Assembly (NCBI RefSeq): GCF_026314945.1
Contig: NZ_CP111121.1
Span: forward strand, 2,294,001 to 2,358,000
From: Chryseobacterium fluminis
GTDB lineage: Bacteria; Bacteroidota; Bacteroidia; Flavobacteriales; Weeksellaceae
DNA length: 64,000 bases
Direction of reading: 5' to 3'
A program made the position numbers and the translations under genes. This document shows, one piece after another, positions 1 through 9,701 of this stretch (the first letter of the stretch is position 1; each line of letters begins with the position of its first letter). The notes under the pieces were generated by a model. That model saw only the letters and a program-made list of their open reading frames with translations, did not search any database and was not told the origin of the DNA.

Positions 1-801
1 ATATTTTCCGTCAATTTTTCCTTTGAACAGTTTATTCCCGGGTCCAGTCTGCTCTACCTTTTCCGAACCTGAAATCAGATTTTTACCATAAATACTCAGG
101 TATTTTTCAAGTTCTTTATAGGTAAATTCAAGTTCATGACTTCCCAGATCGTCCAATGCCCTCATCGCATGGTTAGAACATCTGCCTGCCACAAAAGTAA
201 TTTTATCCTTACCAAAAAAATACCGGATACCCTTCAAAGTATGTTCTATGAAACAATCTTCATACATTGCAATTTGATCCTGAATCTCCTCTGATGGATT
301 TTTTTCAGATTTTAATTTCAAAAGAAAGTCATTCACTCTTTTTTTTACTCTACTTTGAATCAAACCATTGACTGTTTTCCTGCTCTCTGCCTGAAATAAA
401 TCTTCAGCATTGATAAAATTTCCCGTCCTTAGATCAAAATTCTTCCAATCTTCAAATTCTTCAGGATAAGCTCCAGAAGCTTCACCATGAATACCCATTG
501 TTAAGATATTTTTAGACGTTTCCAGTTTCTCCCAATCATAGAAGTAAACATAGTTGGAATAAGAATTGGTTGCGGTAGAGGCCAGTTTAAAAGGATTTCC
601 ACCAGAATTCGGAATATATTCCAGTTCTTTCACCTGCAGAAATGTATTGATCTTATCGGCAATTGCTGGATTTCCTGCATAAGTAACCACAGGAAATACA
701 AAGTTTTCAGATTTTGGCGGCAGGTTATTTATTTTCACTTCTTTCTGCTGCGAAAAGCCTAACCCTGAAATCAGTAAGAAAAATACAATACTTTTTTTCA
801 C
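1..801 (-). CDS. secreted hypothetical protein, 3' end outside window
   Basis: A reading frame stays open from a GTG at 801 down to position 1, so the C-terminus lies outside the window. The visible 267 residues begin VKKSIVFFLLISGLGFSQQ, a clear signal peptide, and continue as a soluble domain. The layout recalls DUF3298/RsiV-like periplasmic proteins, but I do not recognise it with certainty. The GTG overlaps the stop of the upstream 55-aa gene by one base (TAGTG), which suggests translational coupling and is why I chose it. It is the third gene of the HMG-CoA reductase operon. Confidence 0.7.
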   Translation of the reverse strand, partial: MKKSIVFFLLISGLGFSQQKEVKINNLPPKSENFVFPVVTYAGNPAIADKINTFLQVKELEYIPNSGGNPFKLASTATNSYSNYVYFYDWEKLETSKNILTMGIHGEASGAYPEEFEDWKNFDLRTGNFINAEDLFQAESRKTVNGLIQSRVKKRVNDFLLKLKSEKNPSEEIQDQIAMYEDCFIEHTLKGIRYFFGKDKITFVAGRCSNHAMRALDDLGSHELEFTYKELEKYLSIYGKNLISGSEKVEQTGPGNKLFKGKIDGKY

Positions 802-968
802 TATTTTGATTTTAAGTACATTAAAATGAACTTAGCAACCAACGTAGAGATTCCCAAAATGATAAACAGGTTGGAAAATCTTTTGGAACTCCTGAATCCG
901 GGATGCTCAGTTTTTTTTAAAAAGAATCCGAAAATCAGAAATACGATGGGAATAATAATCTGCAGCAT
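801..968 (-). CDS. small membrane protein (55 aa)
   Basis: This short gene starts at an ATG whose A is also the last base of the HMG-CoA reductase stop (TGATG) and ends in a TAG that overlaps the next gene's GTG. The product has two hydrophobic stretches (about residues 2-17 and 34-50) around a basic middle (KKTEHPGFRSSKR), so two short membrane helices are likely. No function can be read from it. Tight overlap on both sides argues that it is a real, co-translated gene. Confidence 0.65.
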   Translation of the reverse strand: MLQIIIPIVFLIFGFFLKKTEHPGFRSSKRFSNLFIILGISTLVAKFILMYLKSK

Positions 969-2296
969 CAGTTTCCTCTCAAACGGTTAAATTCATTGAT
1001 CACTTCGTGGTGGGTCACCGTTTTATCTTTAAAATAAGTGACAAAATGCTGTTTTTCCTCTTCTGTTGCACCCATTTGGTTCAGGATATTCAGCAAATGC
1101 ATTTTCATATGTCCTTTCTGGATTCCCGTGGTTATCAGAGAGCGTAGTGCTCCGAAATTCTGAGCCAGTCCTGAAACCGCCAGAATACTCATTAATTCCT
1201 GAGCAGACGGTTTCCCCAGCAGTGCCAGTGAAAATTTTACCAACGGATGGAGATTCGTCAGCCCTCCCACGACTCCCACTGATATCGGAAGATCGATCCA
1301 GAATCTGAATATTCCGTTGTCTGTAGTGCAGTGCGTCAGTGAAGCATATTTCCCGTCTCTGGCCGCATAGGCGTGTGCACAGGCTTCTGTGGCCCTGAAA
1401 TCGTTTCCGGTTGCAATTACCACAGCGTCTACCCCATTCATGATGCCTTTATTGTGAGTAGTAGCACGGAAAGGCTCGATCTCCGCAATGGTTACTGCCT
1501 GTTTGAATTTTCTTGCAAATTCTTCGTTGGAAATACCACTGTCATCTTTCAGATCTTCTATGTTACATGAAACCTCAGCCCTTACAATACAGTCCGGAGT
1601 GAAATTGGAAAGAATGTTCATGACGATCTGCAGAGAATTCTTTTCATCCTGCGTGAAATTTTCATCGATTGCCACTTCCTGTTTTAACGTTTTCCCAAAC
1701 TGTTCCAGGCAGGAATTGATAAAATTGGCACCCATGGAATCCACCGTATCAAAACTTGCCTTAAGCTGGTAATAATTGGGCATTTCGGACGTTTTATCCA
1801 CTAATTTGATATCTAAAATCCCGCCGCCGCGATTTCTCATATTCGCCGTAATATCGTTAGTAGCTTCGATTAACTTTTTCTTTAAGTTAAAATTAAAAAA
1901 GTGAAGCAGTTTATGAGATTCGACATTGAAAATAAAATGGGTATGACCCAGTTTCTCATTATTGATGATGGTTGTTTTAAAACCGCCTTTATCGATCCAG
2001 AATTTCGCTGCTTTTGAAGCGGCAGCTACTACGGAACTCTCTTCCACAGCCATCGGAAGCGCAAATAGCTTTCCGTCAATCAGGAAATTCGGAGCAATTC
2101 CGTAAGGCATATAGAAATTGGAAATTGTATTTTCAGAAAATTCATCATGAAGCTTCTGCAAATCAGCATTATCGTTCCAGTATTGATTTAAAATATTCTG
2201 ATATTCGGAGTTACCTTCGAGATATTCGTTTACGAGCCAATCGATTTTCCCCTGTTTTGTCAATTTGGAAAAACCTTCAACGGGTTTATGATTCAT
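968..2296 (-). CDS. mvaA: hydroxymethylglutaryl-CoA reductase, class II
   Basis: The 442-aa product is a class II (bacterial) HMG-CoA reductase. It carries the EESSVVAAAS segment early, the HNKGIMNGVDAVVIATGND segment in the middle, and SVGVVGGLTNLHP near the end. The enzyme interconverts HMG-CoA and mevalonate; Flavobacteriia make isoprenoids by the mevalonate pathway, so a biosynthetic role is expected although this class was first named degradative. The length is normal for the family. It heads a three-gene operon with overlapping stop and start codons. The ATG at 2296 gives a normal N-terminus. Confidence 0.93.
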   Translation of the reverse strand: MNHKPVEGFSKLTKQGKIDWLVNEYLEGNSEYQNILNQYWNDNADLQKLHDEFSENTISNFYMPYGIAPNFLIDGKLFALPMAVEESSVVAAASKAAKFWIDKGGFKTTIINNEKLGHTHFIFNVESHKLLHFFNFNLKKKLIEATNDITANMRNRGGGILDIKLVDKTSEMPNYYQLKASFDTVDSMGANFINSCLEQFGKTLKQEVAIDENFTQDEKNSLQIVMNILSNFTPDCIVRAEVSCNIEDLKDDSGISNEEFARKFKQAVTIAEIEPFRATTHNKGIMNGVDAVVIATGNDFRATEACAHAYAARDGKYASLTHCTTDNGIFRFWIDLPISVGVVGGLTNLHPLVKFSLALLGKPSAQELMSILAVSGLAQNFGALRSLITTGIQKGHMKMHLLNILNQMGATEEEKQHFVTYFKDKTVTHHEVINEFNRLRGN

Positions 2297-2643
2297 AGGA
2301 TTTATTATTTCTATTGCGCTGATTGCATTTTTTTAAGACTTAACGCATAAATTAATGACCGTAAATATACTAATTTTGTGTCTTTCATCTGTGGATAACT
2401 TTACTGAAAAGATATTGACATTTATCAATTTTAGAACTAGATTTGAAAAAGAAAATTAGAATTAAAAACCGTAAAATGATGTTTTTTTAAACATCTATTA
2501 CGTTGTTAAAAAAAAACTACATTAAAACATTGTTGGTTGAAAATTTCCGGTTTTGTTTTTGTATATTCTTACTTTGTTTTGACGATGCTGAATCTGACGA
2601 CAGATGTTTGTACCTCTGAATTTTTATAAAAAATAAATAATGT
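2297..2643. other. divergent intergenic region
   Basis: This AT-rich 347-bp region separates two divergent genes and must hold both promoters. On the minus strand a TATATTTA near 2360 is a near match to TAnnTTTG for mvaA. On the plus strand TTACTTTG near 2570 is a near match for the radical SAM gene. Neither is clean and no RNA gene or repeat is evident. Confidence 0.35.
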
Positions 2644-3903
2644 ATGAATTTTGACCGCCTGAAAGAAAAACTTGAAATTCTTGCTGATGCTGCGAAATAT
2701 GATGTTTCGTGCTCATCCAGCGGGGGTTCCAGAAAGAATAAAAAAGGCGCTTTGGGAGACAGCTCTGCAAGCGGGATCTGTCATACCTATACAGAGGACG
2801 GACGATGTGTTTCGCTTCTGAAAATTCTATTGACCAATCATTGTATTTACGACTGCGCATACTGTGTTTCCCGAAGTTCAAATGATATCAAAAGAGCAGC
2901 ATTCACTGTGGAAGAAGTTGTAGATTTAACCATCAATTTTTACCGAAGAAATTATATTGAAGGTTTATTTTTAAGTTCCGGGATATTCAAAAATGCAGAT
3001 ACCACCATGGAACGTCTGGTCCGTGTAGCGAAAAAACTCCGTCTTGAAGAAAATTTCAACGGATACATCCATTTAAAATCGATTCCCGGAGCCAGTGATG
3101 AGCTGATGCAGGAAGCGGCCTTATATGCAGACCGGTTATCCATTAATCTTGAAATTCCTACCGAAAGCGGACTGAAATTGTTGGCGCCTGAAAAAAACAG
3201 ACAGGACATGCTCAATCCGATGAAATATATTCAGAATGGAATTGCCCAGTATAAAGATGAAAAGAAAATTTTCAGAAAAACACCAAAATTTGCTCCGGCA
3301 GGGCAATCTACACAGATGATTGTGGGAGCGACCAATGAAAATGATTTACAGATCATAAAAGTGGCAGATCATTTTTATAAAAATTTTAATCTGAAAAGGG
3401 TATATTATTCCGGCTATGTTCCGGTTTTAGAGGACAAAAGATTACCGTCCCTAACTACTGAAGTGCCGATGCTTCGTGAAAACAGGCTATATCAGTCGGA
3501 TTGGCTGATGCGTTTTTACGGCTTTAAAGCGGAAGAAATTCTGGATCCTACGATGCCTTTCCTGGATCTGGAAGTTGATCCGAAACTGAGTTGGGCGTTG
3601 CGAAACCTGGACCAATTTCCCGTGAATCTTCAGACTGCCGATTACCAGATGATTTTAAGAATTCCGGGCATTGGTGTGAAAACGGCGAAAAAAATTGTCA
3701 GTGCAAGACGTTTCCAGGTTTTGAATATCGACCATTTAAAAAAATTGGGTGCCGCAGTAAACCGGGCAAAATATTTTATAGATTTTAATGCCGGCAATGC
3801 CTACCTTAAGTTTTTAACGGATCAGAATCTGAAGAAGTTACTGATCGGAGGAAGCTCTTCAAAGTTTCATAATCAGTTTTCACAGCAGTTGACTTTATTT
3901 TAA
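2644..3903 (+). CDS. radical SAM protein of the putative DNA modification/repair family
   Basis: The 419-aa product has a radical SAM CxxxCxxC motif (C67, C71, C74 in CIYDCAYC). Near the C-terminus it has a helix-hairpin-helix segment, LRIPGIGVKTAKKIVSARRF, typical of DNA-binding proteins. This matches the TIGR03916 family (putative DNA modification/repair radical SAM protein), whose chemistry is not established. In other genomes its partner is a DUF4130/TIGR03915 protein, which is found here at 4555-5313. The cluster binds a [4Fe-4S] centre by family rule. A DNA target is inferred from the HhH motif only. Confidence 0.88.
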   Translation: MNFDRLKEKLEILADAAKYDVSCSSSGGSRKNKKGALGDSSASGICHTYTEDGRCVSLLKILLTNHCIYDCAYCVSRSSNDIKRAAFTVEEVVDLTINFYRRNYIEGLFLSSGIFKNADTTMERLVRVAKKLRLEENFNGYIHLKSIPGASDELMQEAALYADRLSINLEIPTESGLKLLAPEKNRQDMLNPMKYIQNGIAQYKDEKKIFRKTPKFAPAGQSTQMIVGATNENDLQIIKVADHFYKNFNLKRVYYSGYVPVLEDKRLPSLTTEVPMLRENRLYQSDWLMRFYGFKAEEILDPTMPFLDLEVDPKLSWALRNLDQFPVNLQTADYQMILRIPGIGVKTAKKIVSARRFQVLNIDHLKKLGAAVNRAKYFIDFNAGNAYLKFLTDQNLKKLLIGGSSSKFHNQFSQQLTLF

Positions 3904-3906
3904 AGG

Positions 3907-4335
3907 ATGAGAACTAAAAAAGCCCGGAGTTATGATGACCAAAAAATAAAAGATATTGAAAAAGCTGCTTCAAAATTTCGCCAGTCATTCATGTCTAATT
4001 CCAAATGGATCAGATTGATCGAAACAATAGTCGACCATGCTGATGAATTCAAAAAAATTCAGTTTAAAAAAATTCAGAATGACCGTATCGGAGAACTTTA
4101 TCTCACCCATGAAAGTACTTTTGAATTTGATTATTGGCAGACCGGTTTTGAAGGAAACAGTTCTTTCGGGGGATGGCTGGAATACAGAGAAATAGAATAT
4201 CTTATTTTTCCAAAAATTATTAATTCCGATCGCGTTCAGGATCTGGAAAGCATCAAATTAATCATCGAAAAAACAGGCATGTTTCACTGTGAAACTGATG
4301 AGAAGGAGATTAAACTGATCTGCTACAAAGAATAA
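3907..4335 (+). CDS. hypothetical protein between the radical SAM/DUF4130 pair
   Basis: The 142-aa soluble product begins with a basic N-terminus and has no signal peptide. A SNSKWIRLIE segment and a late EIEYLIFPKIINSD segment resemble small DUF6678-like proteins, but that is a weak recollection. It starts three bases after the radical SAM stop with AGG just before the ATG, so it is co-transcribed. The usual partner gene of the radical SAM enzyme comes after it, which makes this an inserted third member. Function unknown. Confidence 0.7.
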   Translation: MRTKKARSYDDQKIKDIEKAASKFRQSFMSNSKWIRLIETIVDHADEFKKIQFKKIQNDRIGELYLTHESTFEFDYWQTGFEGNSSFGGWLEYREIEYLIFPKIINSDRVQDLESIKLIIEKTGMFHCETDEKEIKLICYKE

Positions 4336-4452
4336 CGTTTATGATTATCATAAAACAAACGGTTACCGCTGAAAATCCAAATAACAGATTTTCTTATTAA
4401 TAACATCCACGGCACATCATTAAATACAAAAACGTATAAATAAATACTTCTC

Positions 4453-4524
4453 AAATTATTACATTATTACATTGTTATATTGTTATATTGTTATATTGTT
4501 AAATTATCAGATTATCAGATTATT
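4453..4524. repeat. degenerate 8-bp tandem repeat, nine units
   Basis: Nine head-to-tail octamers follow the pattern RNATTRTY: AAATTATT, ACATTATT, ACATTGTT, three ATATTGTT, AAATTATC, AGATTATC, AGATTATT. It ends about 30 bp before the DUF4130 start, in the 219-bp gap between that gene and the one upstream. Copy number could vary by slippage and alter spacing or expression. Confidence 0.85.
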
Positions 4525-4554
4525 AAAATCATCAACCCTCTATATTAAAAAATC

Positions 4555-5313
4555 ATGACCACCCTACTCTACGACGGCAGTTTCGACGGATTTTTCACTG
4601 CTATATTTGAAGTTTTCGAATACCGGTATCAGGAGGTGGAAATTGCAAGCCGGGAGAGATTCCATCAGGAAAATATTTTTGCTGAAATTCATGAGGTGAT
4701 CACGCAGAATGATAAATCCGAAAGAGTTCTGAATAAATTGGAGAAGAATATCGGGAAGCCCGGAATTCATGACCTGCTTAAAGTCTTTTTATCGGAAGAT
4801 CCCGGACTGGAACAGCTCATTCTGTCGGCTGTACGGCAGTCTGTAAAATATCCTGAAGAAAATATTCTGCAAAATTACGCTGACAGTGATATTTTGAAAA
4901 TCGCAAAATTATGCAAATCCGTCAGTCGCGAAAGACACCGGATGACGGCCTTCGTTCGTTTTGAAAAAATGCAGGATGAGGTATTTTTTGCTAAAATTGA
5001 CCCCGACTTCAATGTTCTTCCATTAATCCGGAAACATTTTAAAGACCGTTATCAGGATCAGAAGTGGATGATTTATGATCTGAAAAGAAATTACGGACTC
5101 TTTTATGATCTGCAAGATTGTGACTTCTTTTATCCGGATGAAAAATTAGACCTCAACAAGTATCAGCAGAAATTCCACGATCAGGAAACACAATACCAGA
5201 CGCTTTGGCAACGGTATTTTACGAAGACCAATATTGTAGAAAGAAAGAATATGAAACTGCACATCCAGCATGTCCCGAGGAGATACTGGAAATATCTCAC
5301 AGAAAAACATTAG
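4555..5313 (+). CDS. DUF4130 / TIGR03915-type DNA metabolism protein
   Basis: The 252-aa product starts TTLLYDGSFDGFFTAIFEVF, the signature opening of the TIGR03915 (SAM-associated, DUF4130) family. That family occurs next to TIGR03916 radical SAM proteins and is described as a probable DNA metabolism protein. The fold resembles a uracil-DNA-glycosylase-related family, though no catalytic residue can be assigned from sequence alone. The ATG follows an AT-rich repeat tract and has no Shine-Dalgarno, as is common in this phylum. Confidence 0.85.
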   Translation: MTTLLYDGSFDGFFTAIFEVFEYRYQEVEIASRERFHQENIFAEIHEVITQNDKSERVLNKLEKNIGKPGIHDLLKVFLSEDPGLEQLILSAVRQSVKYPEENILQNYADSDILKIAKLCKSVSRERHRMTAFVRFEKMQDEVFFAKIDPDFNVLPLIRKHFKDRYQDQKWMIYDLKRNYGLFYDLQDCDFFYPDEKLDLNKYQQKFHDQETQYQTLWQRYFTKTNIVERKNMKLHIQHVPRRYWKYLTEKH

Positions 5314-5417
5314 CTTTCTGATCGATCTGGCTGAGTTCTTTTTCTTATTCAACAATTCCACCAATGAATATCTTAAATCCCGGAGGAATATGTATTATTG
5401 TAAAAACATCAGACACC

Positions 5418-6293
5418 ATGAAAAAAATAATATTTCTATCCGTTTTAGCAATAATTACAGGCTGCAGCAAAGAAAAATCCGGGAACACGTATCTATCAGA
5501 ATCTGCTGAGCAAAAAGATTTGAATCATGAAAATTCTGTGAAAATTCATCAGGGCAAAAATACAGTCAGAGAAAGGTTTTCGCCACCAAAAGGGTATCGC
5601 TGGGTTGAAGAGCAGCCCGGTTCCTTCGGATATTTTATTGAAAATTTCAAGCTGAAACCTTATGGAAGCCCGATTCTGAAATATGACGGAAATCCCATTG
5701 CTACCCAAAATCTTCATGAAGCCGTTTTTGATATTGATACAGGAAATAAAGACCTTCAGCAATGCGCTGACGCCGTGATCCGTCTGCGGGCAGAATATTT
5801 ATTTAGAGCTCAAAAACCTGATGCTGTAAAATTTCATTTCACCAGCGGGCACCTCGTTTCATGGAATGATTATAAAAGCGGAATACGGGCTTTTGTCAGC
5901 GGAAATTCTGTAAGTTTCAGAAAGACCGCTGCTGCTGACGGCTCGTACGAAAATTTCAGGAAGTATCTGGATCTGATTTTCAATTACGCAGGTACGATTT
6001 CATTATATTCAGAAACAGTCCGTGTTACGAAAAATTCATATTTGAAAACCGGTGATATTTTAATCACTCCCGGAAGTCCCGGCCATGTGGTTTTTATTGC
6101 CGGAGTCTGCGAAAATAAAGAAGGCAAAAGACTGTTTCTGCTGAGCGAGGGCTTCACCCCAGCTCAATCGATTCACCTGTTATCCAATCCTTTTGAAAAA
6201 AACATCTCACCATGGTATGATCTGGATGTAAATTCTCAGGAAACCAAAACAGCGAGGTACATTTTTAAACCAACAAATTTTAGACATTTTTAA
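5418..6293 (+). CDS. DUF4846 lipoprotein
   Basis: The start at 5418 gives MKKIIFLSVLAIITGCSK, a lipoprotein signal with lipobox ITGC; an earlier in-frame start at 5364 would add residues in front of the signal peptide and is rejected. The mature part contains PPKGYRWVEEQPGSFGYFIENFKLKP and the late PGSPGHVVFIAGVCEN segment that mark DUF4846. The product is about 291 aa. Members are membrane-anchored periplasmic proteins of unknown function. It is probably a separate unit from pfkA downstream. Confidence 0.85.
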   Translation: MKKIIFLSVLAIITGCSKEKSGNTYLSESAEQKDLNHENSVKIHQGKNTVRERFSPPKGYRWVEEQPGSFGYFIENFKLKPYGSPILKYDGNPIATQNLHEAVFDIDTGNKDLQQCADAVIRLRAEYLFRAQKPDAVKFHFTSGHLVSWNDYKSGIRAFVSGNSVSFRKTAAADGSYENFRKYLDLIFNYAGTISLYSETVRVTKNSYLKTGDILITPGSPGHVVFIAGVCENKEGKRLFLLSEGFTPAQSIHLLSNPFEKNISPWYDLDVNSQETKTARYIFKPTNFRHF

Positions 6294-6348
6294 TCATTTA
6301 TATTCAAAACTCTTATCATGTTACTGCGATTATCTGAACTTGTTTTTG

Positions 6349-6356
6349 TAGATTTG
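6349..6356 (+). promoter_or_regulatory. pfkA promoter -7 element (TAnnTTTG)
   Basis: TAGATTTG matches the Bacteroidota -7 consensus exactly and lies 20 bp before the pfkA ATG, giving a very short leader. No convincing -33 TTG is seen. Confidence 0.5.
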
Positions 6357-6376
6357 TGTTCGAAATTTTTTACTAG

Positions 6377-7363
6377 ATGAAAGAGAGTGCGGTAAAGAAA
6401 ATTGCAGTTCTTACCTCCGGAGGCGATTCTCCGGGTATGAATGCAGCATTAAGAGCGGTAGTGCGAACTGCAAATTATTATAATATCGAATGTTACGGAG
6501 TAAGAGAAGGCTACAATGGGCTTATCAACAATGATTTCCTGAAAATGGGGCCTCGTTCCGTAAAAAATATAATCAATCAGGGCGGAACCATTCTGAAATC
6601 TGCCAGATCCATGGAATTTAAAACTAAAGAAGGTCGCCAGAAGGCTTACGACAACTGCGTAAAGCTTGGCATAGACGGTTTGGTTTGTATCGGTGGAGAC
6701 GGAACTTTCACGGGGGCTAAGATCTTTAATGAAGAATTCGGAATCCGAGTTATCGGAGTACCCGGAACCATTGATAATGATATTTTCGGAACCGATAATA
6801 CCATCGGATACGATACTGCTTTGAATACGGCCATGGAAGCTATCGACAAAATCCGTGACACGGCAACTTCTCACAACAGAGTTTTCTTTGTAGAGGTTAT
6901 GGGTCGTGATGCCGGTTTTATTGCTTTAAACAGCGGACTGGCAACCGGAGCTCTGGACATTTTAATTCCTGAACGTAAAGACAGCATTGATGAGCTTTTT
7001 GCCAATTTCAGAAATGCTGAAAAAACCGGAAAAGCGTCAAGTATCGTCGTGGTGGCGGAAGGAGAAAAGCTGGCCAATATTTATGAGCTGGCCGAAAAAA
7101 CGAAAAAGGAGTTTCCTGATTATGACATTCGTGTTGCCATTTTAGGCCATATCCAGAGAGGAGGTTCTCCGAGCTGTGCTGACAGAGTCTTAGCCAGCAG
7201 GCTGGGTTATGGTGCAGTAACAGGATTAATGGAAGGACAGACTAACGTGATGGCTGGTATGCGTTCCAATGATATGGTGTATACACCTATTGAAGAAGCC
7301 ATTAAAAAACATAATGAAATCAATAAGGATCTTTTATTGATCTCAGAAATCTTAGCAATCTAA
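6377..7363 (+). CDS. pfkA: 6-phosphofructokinase
   Basis: The 328-aa product is an ATP-type phosphofructokinase converting fructose 6-phosphate to fructose 1,6-bisphosphate. Visible motifs are the N-terminal VLTSGGDSPGMNAALRAVVR loop, the GGDGTFTGA nucleotide loop, the catalytic GTIDNDIFGTDNTIGYDTA segment, and the later EVMGRDAGFIAL and LGHIQRGGSP segments. Length is typical. It is followed after 30 bp by gapA, so the two glycolytic genes form an operon ended by the terminator at 8428. Confidence 0.97.
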   Translation: MKESAVKKIAVLTSGGDSPGMNAALRAVVRTANYYNIECYGVREGYNGLINNDFLKMGPRSVKNIINQGGTILKSARSMEFKTKEGRQKAYDNCVKLGIDGLVCIGGDGTFTGAKIFNEEFGIRVIGVPGTIDNDIFGTDNTIGYDTALNTAMEAIDKIRDTATSHNRVFFVEVMGRDAGFIALNSGLATGALDILIPERKDSIDELFANFRNAEKTGKASSIVVVAEGEKLANIYELAEKTKKEFPDYDIRVAILGHIQRGGSPSCADRVLASRLGYGAVTGLMEGQTNVMAGMRSNDMVYTPIEEAIKKHNEINKDLLLISEILAI

Positions 7364-7372
7364 TATTTTTAA

Positions 7373-8404
<1,032 letters not shown>

Positions 8405-8427
8405 TATTAAAGTATTTCGCTTTACAT

Positions 8428-8457
8428 AAAAAAACCTTCCGTCCGGAAGGTTTTTTT
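8428..8457. terminator. bidirectional intrinsic terminator between gapA and the hydrolase gene
   Basis: A perfect hairpin has an A7CCTTCC arm, a GTCC loop and a GGAAGG arm running into T7. The A-run on one side and T-run on the other let it serve both the pfkA-gapA operon and the convergent gene at 8480-9187. Confidence 0.92.
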
Positions 8458-8479
8458 ATTTTCAATATAATGAAATACT

Positions 8480-9187
8480 TTATAAAAAGGCTTTTTCATA
8501 GCTGTTAATAATATCTGTCCAGATTTTCTGATCACTTTTTTCAATATACTGCAGGGCATTATGAGAGGCAAGTCCTTCTCTGAACGCTACCCTTTCGTTA
8601 CTGAAGTTATCAGCATTTAACCTAATCATGCTTCCGGCAAAAACCCGGTCATAGGGATTATTAAAATTATACCATCTTTTAAGATTCAGTTTTTGAACAG
8701 GTATAAAATCCGGAAGCCTCTGAACACCGAGCTGACTGCCCGCTGTAATTAAAGTAATATCTTTATAAATTTGTCCGTTATTTTCCGAAAGAAAAAGATC
8801 ATAACATATCAATGAGCCCAAACTGTGAGCATAAATGACATGGCAACCTGTATTCTGAATTTCTTTTTTCAGAAATTCCCTTAAATTCATTCTTAATTCC
8901 GGGTATCGGAAAAACTCCACTACCATATCCAGATAATCATCCTTAAAACTTTCTACTCCTTTCATCCGGTTGCTTTCATAAAGAAAAACGTTTTTCAGAA
9001 ATTTCCAGTAATCTGTTATTGTAGCTTCCTGTTTTTCAAAATAGTGATCGAAAACAGGAAAACTTATATTGGTATTCGTCACTTTACGTTCTATTGCTGC
9101 TTTCCATTCCTGTTTCCAGTCTTTTCGAGATCCTGGATTGTCTTTACCTCCGATACCATGGAGACATAATACATTTAGTTTATTCAT
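8480..9187 (-). CDS. alpha/beta-hydrolase-like protein
   Basis: The 235-aa cytoplasmic product begins MNKLNVLCLHGIGGKDN, with the LHGIGG oxyanion-type turn of alpha/beta hydrolases, and has a nucleophile elbow in IYAHSLGSLICYDL (GxSxG variant AHSLG). A later NNPYDRVFAG could supply the acidic residue and ASHNALQYI the histidine, both by inference. The substrate is unknown. It stands alone and converges on gapA. Confidence 0.7.
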   Translation of the reverse strand: MNKLNVLCLHGIGGKDNPGSRKDWKQEWKAAIERKVTNTNISFPVFDHYFEKQEATITDYWKFLKNVFLYESNRMKGVESFKDDYLDMVVEFFRYPELRMNLREFLKKEIQNTGCHVIYAHSLGSLICYDLFLSENNGQIYKDITLITAGSQLGVQRLPDFIPVQKLNLKRWYNFNNPYDRVFAGSMIRLNADNFSNERVAFREGLASHNALQYIEKSDQKIWTDIINSYEKAFL

Positions 9188-9371
9188 GGTTATATTTTAT
9201 TAATCAGTTAAATTCCTGACTGCACTTTGTGTTATAAACATTTTACAGTAACAGAAATTTTGTTAACTGATGATCACTTTTCAGACAAAGGTGAAAAATT
9301 TCAGGATACGAAAACATAACCCTTTTGTGTAATTTTCGGATGAGAACAGGCGATCGGAAATCTGCAGACAA

Positions 9372-9397
9372 AAAAGCCTCCCGATCACGAGAGGCTA
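9372..9397 (-). terminator. intrinsic terminator of a short minus-strand transcript
   Basis: Read on the minus strand, AGCCTC-T-CG-TGAT-CG-G-GAGGCT forms a hairpin followed by T6G. It lies between two divergent genes, so it does not terminate either annotated neighbour and implies a small transcript of its own. Confidence 0.65.
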
Positions 9398-9440
9398 TAG
9401 TTTATCATTTTCAAACAACTAAAAAGAAAAAGGTAAACTA

Positions 9441-9476
9441 TTACTGTTTATGTAAAATTATTACGGAGAAGTACAT
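9441..9476 (-). CDS. possible 11-aa leader peptide / small RNA
   Basis: On the minus strand a strong AAAGGAG sequence stands five bases before an ATG encoding MYFSVIILHKQ, followed by tandem TAA TAG stops and then the terminator at 9372-9397. GGAGA and TCTCC pair around the start and would hide the ribosome site. It could be a micropeptide, or the transcript could be a small RNA. The rest of the 463-bp gap (9188-9650) shows no other gene. Confidence 0.3.
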   Translation of the reverse strand: MYFSVIILHKQ

Positions 9477-9648
9477 ACCATCTCCTTTTATAATTATTTA
9501 ATATACCTATAGTTAAAAATTTATTGATTTAAAAACAGAAGATAGGGCGATATCGGCTACAAAAATTAAACAGCTGATGAAAGTTAAGTTTTCACGGTTA
9601 TCAGATGTGCAAAGTTTCAAATTTTATCAAAGCAAAAAAATCCCCCTT

Positions 9649-9675
9649 TTGTGGTATTTTCTCTGGTTAATTTTG
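9649..9675 (+). promoter_or_regulatory. promoter of the PAS-LuxR gene
   Basis: TTG at 9649-9651 and TAATTTTG at 9668-9675 match the Bacteroidota -33/-7 pair with 16 bp between them. The -7 element lies downstream of the earlier in-frame GTG at 9651, so that GTG cannot be the start and the ATG at 9702 is preferred. Confidence 0.6.
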
Positions 9676-9701
9676 CTACTTTTAACGTCAAAACAAGTTT
9701 A

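Noticed and set aside
4453..4524. CRISPR array
   Set aside because: Units are 8 bp, contiguous and degenerate with no spacers, and no cas gene is present anywhere in the window.
5364..5417. Longer N-terminus for the DUF4846 lipoprotein
   Set aside because: It would place 18 residues in front of a perfect lipoprotein signal peptide.
9651..9701. GTG start for the PAS-LuxR gene 17 codons upstream of 9702
   Set aside because: A good -33/-7 promoter lies inside this stretch, so the transcript begins after the GTG.
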